Source: Planctomycetaceae bacterium (lineage in GTDB: Bacteria; Planctomycetota; UBA1135; GCA-002686595). From it: a stretch of DNA of 7,206 nucleotides. A program made the position numbers and the translations under genes. The notes beneath the pieces were generated by a model, which was not told the origin of the DNA, did no database searches, and saw nothing but the letters and a program-made list of their open reading frames with translations. Shown one piece after another: positions 1 through 3,978 of the stretch (its first letter is position 1; every line of letters starts with the position of its first letter). The DNA lies in the NCBI GenBank assembly GCA_013360535.1, contig JABWBL010000167.1, forward strand, positions 1 through 7,206, read 5' to 3'.

Positions 1-633
1 GCCTTCGCGCTCGAGCCGGGGCGCGCGTTCTACATCTGGGGCGGCTACGGCAACCTCAAGAACTACCCGCCCGCGATCGCCGACAGCGAGCTGTACTTCA
101 GCCAAGCGATCATCTGGGTGAAGAACCACCCCGTGCTCGGCCGCAAGGACTTCATGTCGGGGCACGAGTGGGCCTACTACGGCTGGCGCGAAGGCGCGGC
201 GCACGTGTACCTCGGGCCCAACAACGCCGTCGACGTGTGGCACGTGACGAAGCTGAACCACACCGAGATGGTGCACCTGACGGAGAAGCCGATCGAGCTC
301 GCGTTGCGCGCCATGCAGTACAGCTCGCGCGAGGGCGAGAACGTGCTCGACCTCTTCGGTGGCAGCGGCAGCACCTTGGCTGCGGCCGAGCAGGCAAAGC
401 GTCGCGCGTTCCTGATGGAGCTCGATCCGCTCTACTGCGACGTCATCGTCAAGCGCTGGGAAGAGCTCACCGGGCGCGAGGCGACGCTCGAGGGCGACGG
501 GCGGACGTTCGCGGAGATCGCGCGCGAGCGAGGCGTCGAGGTTGAGAGCAGCGCGGACGGCAGTGCCGGCAACGATCGCGAGAGCGACGCCGCCGCCGAG
601 CGCAGCGAAGCCGAAGGGAGCGCCGCCGAATGA
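1..633 (+). CDS. Beta-class DNA methyltransferase, 5'-truncated by window edge
   Basis: C-terminal 210 codons of an S-adenosylmethionine-dependent DNA methyltransferase. The frame is open from base 1, so the start lies upstream of the window. Seen: LTEKPIEL (about 277-300, motif X-like) precedes DLFGGSGST (349-375, SAM-binding motif I), followed by MELDPLYCDVIV. Motif I lying near the C-terminus is the beta-class order (IV...X-I). The catalytic DPPY/SPPY motif IV should lie upstream of base 1, so activity and target base (N6-adenine or N4-cytosine) cannot be checked. The stretch with WAYYGWREGAAH is typical of phage and prophage solo methylases, which are often fused to an N-terminal ParB-like domain; that part is not visible here. 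The last ~30 residues are a Glu/Ala/Ser-rich, probably disordered tail. No restriction enzyme is seen next to it, so an orphan methylase protecting element DNA is the likely role. The stop overlaps the next start as ATGA. Confidence 0.88.
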   Translation, partial: AFALEPGRAFYIWGGYGNLKNYPPAIADSELYFSQAIIWVKNHPVLGRKDFMSGHEWAYYGWREGAAHVYLGPNNAVDVWHVTKLNHTEMVHLTEKPIELALRAMQYSSREGENVLDLFGGSGSTLAAAEQAKRRAFLMELDPLYCDVIVKRWEELTGREATLEGDGRTFAEIARERGVEVESSADGSAGNDRESDAAAERSEAEGSAAE

Positions 634-1196
634 ACCGCAAGATCCCGCCGGAGGCGTTTCTCTACTACGTCAACCTCGGGCCGACGCGCACCTACGAGGC
701 GGTCGCCGAGCACTACGGCGTCTCCCGCCGCGGCGTCGCTGACTTCGCGAAGCGTGAACGTTGGCAAGAGCGCCTCGCCGAGCTCGACGAGCGCGCGCGC
801 GAACGCACGGACTCCGCGGCGCTCGAGTCGATCACGACGATGAACGAGCGACACCTGAAGATCGCGAAGTTCATGCAGGGCAAGGGGCTCGAGGCGCTGC
901 AGTCGGGCAAGATGGAGCTGCTCGGCCGAGCGACGCGCGCGCTCTCGGTCGGCATCGAGCTCGAGCGCCTCGTGCGTGGCGAGCCCACCGAGCGCGTCGA
1001 CAACATGGAGCACATCGCACGGCGCGAGTGCGAGCGCTGGCTCATCAAGGAGGGCGTGAGCGAGGCGGAGCTGCGCAAGGGAAGCGCGCACACGGCGAGC
1101 GCGTCGGAAGCGAACGAGCCGAGCGCTGGCGACCCTTCGGAGCCGGAGGCCGTGGAGCCCGAGCCCGCCGCGGAGCCCACCGATGCGACTGGATAA
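630..1196 (+). CDS. Probable phage terminase small subunit (TerS)
   Basis: 188-aa protein. An N-terminal helix-turn-helix (about residues 14-48; TYEAVAEHYGVSRRGVADFAKRE then WQERL) matches the pattern of phage small terminase proteins that bind the packaging site. The middle (about 60-135) is helical and charged, with MNERHLKIAKFMQGKGLEAL and a later ERLVRGEPTERV segment. This fits the oligomerisation region of such proteins. The last ~35 residues are Pro/Glu/Ala-rich and probably disordered. The ATG overlaps the methylase stop (ATGA), and a GAAGGGAG Shine-Dalgarno-like stretch lies at 613-620, 9 bases upstream, which supports this start. The gene overlaps terL by 14 bases. TerS assignment rests on the HTH, the size and the position immediately before terL; TerS families diverge strongly. 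The alternative is a generic HTH regulator, which the context makes less likely. Confidence 0.72.
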   Translation: MNRKIPPEAFLYYVNLGPTRTYEAVAEHYGVSRRGVADFAKRERWQERLAELDERARERTDSAALESITTMNERHLKIAKFMQGKGLEALQSGKMELLGRATRALSVGIELERLVRGEPTERVDNMEHIARRECERWLIKEGVSEAELRKGSAHTASASEANEPSAGDPSEPEAVEPEPAAEPTDATG

Positions 1197-2463
1197 GCTC
1201 TCGCTCTTCGACGACCTCGGCTACGAGCCGCACGCTGGCCAGCTCGCGGTGCACCGTTCGACGGCGCGCTTCCGGGTGGTCGCGTGCGGCGTTCGTTGGG
1301 GCAAGACCGTTTGTGCTGCAATGGAATCAATTGCAGCCGCGATGGAACCGAGAGACAAGTCCATCGGCTGGGTTGTCGCGCCGACCTACGATCTGGCTGA
1401 TCGCGTTTTTCGTGAAGTCGAAGTGATCGTGCTTGAGCGATTGCGTCACCGGCTAATCCAAAAGAAGGAAGCCGAGCGCCGGATCCTGCTGCGCAACATG
1501 GCTGGTGGCGTGTCCGAGATCCGCGCGAAGTCCGCGGATAACCCGGTCTCGCTGCTCGGTGAAGGCCTCGACTTCGTGATCGTCGACGAGGCCGCGCGGT
1601 TGAAGCCAGCCATTTGGCAAAATCACATTTCACAGCGCCTCATTGATAAGCGCGGCTGGGCATTGCTGATTTCGACGCCAAAAGGGAAAAGCTATTTCTA
1701 CGACTTGTTCCGCCGCGGACAAGGACCGAATCGCGACGCAGACCACGAAAGTTGGAATATGCCATCATGGTCAAATCCGTTGCTCGATCGCGAGCTGATC
1801 GAGGCCGAGCGCGAAAAGCTGCCGCAGCGCGTTTTCGAGCAGGAGTTCGGCGCAGCGTTCGTCGAGGGCGCGGGCGCGGTGTTTCGCAACGTGCGCGACG
1901 CTGCCACGGGTGAATGGAAGGAGCCGGTGCGTGGTGAAGTCTATTTTGGCGGTCTCGACCTTGCGAAGGTCGAGGACTATACGGTCTTGGCCATTCTCAA
2001 TTCGCAACGCGAGGTCGTGTTCGTCGATCGCTTCCATCGACTCGACTGGGGCTTGCAAGTCGCTCGCATTCGCGCGGCGTTGCAGCGCTACAACGGCGCG
2101 CGTGCGACGTGCGACGTCACGGGCGTCGGCGATCCAGTCTATGAGCAATTGCGAAAAGACGGTTGCGCGATTGTGCCATATCCATTTAGTGCGAAATCGA
2201 AGTCGGCGCTAATTGAGAATCTGTCTTTGATGCTTGAGCAGCGTCTAATCGTTTTGCCGAAACCCGAGATCTGCCCAGAGTTGATCGACGAGCTCGAGAG
2301 CTACGAGTTCAGCACAACCGAGTCGGGCCATGTGCGAACCAGCGCGCCGGGCGGCGGACATGATGACACCGTGATCGCGTTGGGGTTGGCTGCTTGGTCG
2401 GTTCGGCAGGTTGGGAACGGTTTTCGGTGCTGGCGGACGGGGCCGAGATGGGGCCCGCCCTGA
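1183..2463 (+). CDS. Phage terminase large subunit (ATPase plus nuclease)
   Basis: 426-aa packaging motor that would translocate DNA into the prohead and cut it. ATPase domain: Walker A variant GVRWGKT (residues 36-42), Walker B LDFVIVDEA (129-137, catalytic E136), and the coupling-type motif LISTPKGKS (162-170). RNase H-like nuclease domain: acidic motifs at GLDLAKVEDY (D259, D265), TCDVTGVGD (D311, D317) and GGHDDT (D394, D395). All key residues expected of a working TerL are present, and the length is within the usual range. The start is the ATG inside the 3' end of terS, with GGAG at 1172-1175 seven bases upstream. Much of the gene (about 1310-2280) has lower G+C and more A/T-ending codons than its neighbours (1741-1800 counts 30/60, 2161-2220 counts 28/60). 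The last ~20 residues after WSVRQ look unlike a conserved ending. No portal gene follows. Confidence 0.93.
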   Translation: MRLDKLSLFDDLGYEPHAGQLAVHRSTARFRVVACGVRWGKTVCAAMESIAAAMEPRDKSIGWVVAPTYDLADRVFREVEVIVLERLRHRLIQKKEAERRILLRNMAGGVSEIRAKSADNPVSLLGEGLDFVIVDEAARLKPAIWQNHISQRLIDKRGWALLISTPKGKSYFYDLFRRGQGPNRDADHESWNMPSWSNPLLDRELIEAEREKLPQRVFEQEFGAAFVEGAGAVFRNVRDAATGEWKEPVRGEVYFGGLDLAKVEDYTVLAILNSQREVVFVDRFHRLDWGLQVARIRAALQRYNGARATCDVTGVGDPVYEQLRKDGCAIVPYPFSAKSKSALIENLSLMLEQRLIVLPKPEICPELIDELESYEFSTTESGHVRTSAPGGGHDDTVIALGLAAWSVRQVGNGFRCWRTGPRWGPP

Positions 2464-2595
2464 TCGCCGGAACTCGTTGCTCCGACCGGGGCTTACGTCA
2501 GGCTGGAACGATCCGCTCTTCCTTCCAAGTCTGTGCACGTACTTGATCGTCCCCGACAGGGGCTGCTCGGCTGGTGCCACCTGGAGGGCAACACC
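2464..2595 (+). other. Spacer between terL and the next gene
   Basis: 132 bases with no convincing gene. It contains a very short GC hairpin (CCCC-GACA-GGGG, 2551-2562) and ends with the Shine-Dalgarno of the next gene. There is no T-tract, so this is not a convincing intrinsic terminator. I saw no recognisable promoter boxes. A promoter or a module junction could lie here, but the sequence does not show one clearly. Confidence 0.4.
2583..2588 (+). promoter_or_regulatory. Shine-Dalgarno deciding the start at 2596
   Basis: GGAGGG sits 7 bases before ATG 2596. The same frame is open upstream to a GTG at 2533, but that start has no comparable purine stretch. The 21 extra residues also look unlike the rest of the protein. 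This favours the ATG as the true start. Confidence 0.6.
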
Positions 2596-3657
2596 ATGAA
2601 GCCGAAGCGGATTACTGATGCGTGGGGGCTCGACGATGTCTCGCAGTGGGCGCGGGATGCACTGGAGTACTCGTACCAGTCTGAGTTTCGCCGACAGCTG
2701 AAGGTAGTCGTCCGCAAGCTTGGAAGGAAGCACGGCGCGCTACTCGGCCCGGTCGGCCTTGTTGGAGTGACGATCACATCCGGCTTGTGGGAGCTGCTCG
2801 ACAAGTTCGCGCCGAGAGGCGAGCGATGCGGCGTGCGCGAGCAGAACGTGCTCGAGATCGCTACGGTGGGTGTGCTCCTCGACCAGCATCGGACATTGGC
2901 GGCTGCGGCTCAGTTGGCTCCCTCGGAACCGACGCCCCGTCGGGAGCTCGACGAGCGCGTCAACGGCTGGCGCGTGGGCTGGCATAACGCCGTGACCGCT
3001 GCCCAGTCCGCCGTGGAAAGCGGCGACGCGACTGCGGCGCAACAGCGAATCGTCGAACTCGTGCGGCGGGCATTGGAGTCGCGTGTCGGCGCTGACAAGA
3101 GCGACGCAGCCCGACTCATCGATGCGATGTTCAGGCCGGACGCGCCAGTGGACCCTGAGGCGGTCTCTCAAAGGGAGAAGCTCGCCGATGTGAGTACGAG
3201 CCTGTTTCTTGCTCAGCGGGAGAAGCCCGCTCGGCTGGCGAACGCGCTGTTCCGCAAGAAGGACGGCAGGTTCACGTTGAGCGAGCTCGGCTTCCGCGAC
3301 GTGGTCGTGAAGCGTCGTCGGACGAAGCTGACGCGCGTTGACGTCGAGGACGACCTGGAAGAGCTTGCCGTCGACAAGAGCGCGACTCCTGTGGACGCCG
3401 CGTCCCAGGCGGAGGAGGCTCGCCTTGCGGTCGAAGTGCGGAACAGGATCGACGCGTTTCGGGCAGAGGCCCACGCCAGGAGCTCGGTGTCGCCAGTTCG
3501 GCGCGTGGTTGCCGACAACGCCCGAGCGCTGCTCAAGGGCGAGATCAGCGCGCGAGCGCTGGCGGAGAAACACGAATTGTCCCGGCAGGCGATCGACCTT
3601 GAGTTCTCCAAGCTCAAGGGGCGCATCCTGAAGGGGATCGGCCCCAGGAAACTCTGA
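2596..3657 (+). CDS. Unrecognised protein with sigma-70 region 4-like C-terminal HTH
   Basis: 353 aa, not recognised as a known family. The N-terminal ~95 residues (from MKPKRITDAWGLDDVSQWA) contain a hydrophobic, Gly-rich stretch (LLGPVGLVGVTITSGLWELL, about 50-69). It could be a helical hairpin, but no signal peptide or clear membrane helix is evident. The middle (about 100-240) is helical, Ala/Arg/Glu-rich and coiled-coil-like. About residues 248-293 are acidic. The last ~60 residues read like sigma-factor region 4: VRRVVADNARALLKGEISAR, then ALAEKHELSRQAIDLEFSKL with a basic end. The spacing resembles the region 4.2 HTH, although no region 2 is recognisable. The protein may be a diverged sigma-like or transcription-regulating factor (inference). 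It stands alone between the packaging and replication modules with spacers on both sides, and its G/C third-position bias is milder than the flanking replication gene. Confidence 0.75.
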   Translation: MKPKRITDAWGLDDVSQWARDALEYSYQSEFRRQLKVVVRKLGRKHGALLGPVGLVGVTITSGLWELLDKFAPRGERCGVREQNVLEIATVGVLLDQHRTLAAAAQLAPSEPTPRRELDERVNGWRVGWHNAVTAAQSAVESGDATAAQQRIVELVRRALESRVGADKSDAARLIDAMFRPDAPVDPEAVSQREKLADVSTSLFLAQREKPARLANALFRKKDGRFTLSELGFRDVVVKRRRTKLTRVDVEDDLEELAVDKSATPVDAASQAEEARLAVEVRNRIDAFRAEAHARSSVSPVRRVVADNARALLKGEISARALAEKHELSRQAIDLEFSKLKGRILKGIGPRKL

Positions 3658-3683
3658 CCGCCCCTGACTAAGCTCGGGTTTAC

Positions 3684-3697
3684 CTAGTCGTTACTAG
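3684..3697. repeat. Small perfect inverted repeat in spacer 3658-3729
   Basis: CTAGT-CGTT-ACTAG is a perfect 5-bp inverted repeat with a 4-base centre, in the 72-base gap before the excisionase-like gene. It is locally A/T-richer than its surroundings, and a further GACTA lies just upstream (3666-3670). It could be an operator half-site pair for the adjacent HTH protein or a weak hairpin. It has no T-run and is too short to be called a terminator. Confidence 0.35.
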
Positions 3698-3729
3698 CCA
3701 CTCGACGGAGGTCCTGCCCGTAGCTGGGC

Positions 3730-3978
3730 ATGGTTACCTCCACTCATGCTTCTACGGTCCGGCGGGCTGCCCTGCCGGAGGTTCTGTTCGTTCCCGACCT
3801 GGCTGAGGTTCTCTGCCGCGGCCAGGCCAGTACCCGACGAGCCGTGCGACGCGGCGACTGCGGACCCTACATCCGGGTCGGCCATCGCCTCGCTGTCCTG
3901 CGGACGTCGTTCCTCGGCGCGTTGGCCAGCCGCCAAGTGGGTGTCCCCGCCGGCGCTGGCAAGGCGGTGGCGTCATGA
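3730..3978 (+). CDS. Excisionase/MerR-like small HTH DNA-binding protein
   Basis: 82-aa protein. Residues ~17-66 follow the 'excisionase family' winged-HTH pattern (HTH_17 type). They run: hydrophobic strand LFVPDLAEVL, recognition helix region STRRAVRRGDCGPYIRVG, then wing and helix HRLAVLRTSFLGAL. Such proteins bend or mark DNA for integrase-directed excision, or act as transcription or replication regulators. No integrase is visible here. It overlaps the primase-helicase gene by ATGA, so the two are probably translationally coupled and functionally linked, for example in control of replication. The start ATG 3730 is the only good one in this frame: a stop lies at 3721-3723. A GGAGG at 3707-3711 lies 18 bases upstream, further than usual, so initiation may be weak or depend on RNA folding. 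The fold is clear; the exact role is uncertain. Confidence 0.72.
   Translation: MVTSTHASTVRRAALPEVLFVPDLAEVLCRGQASTRRAVRRGDCGPYIRVGHRLAVLRTSFLGALASRQVGVPAGAGKAVAS

Noticed and set aside
2551..2562. CCCC-GACA-GGGG hairpin as a terminator of terL
   Set aside because: Only a 4-bp stem with no following T-run, so it is too weak to call.
2464..2595. tRNA or attachment site at the terL junction
   Set aside because: I found no cloverleaf-compatible arms and no matching direct repeat elsewhere in the window.
2411..2599. Possible small gene (62 codons, TTG start) ending in a TGA that overlaps ATG 2596
   Set aside because: The overlap with the next start is suggestive, but the start is weak, most of the first part overlaps terL, and the peptide shows no family or clear codon bias. 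A frameshifted terL extension was also considered and is not supported.
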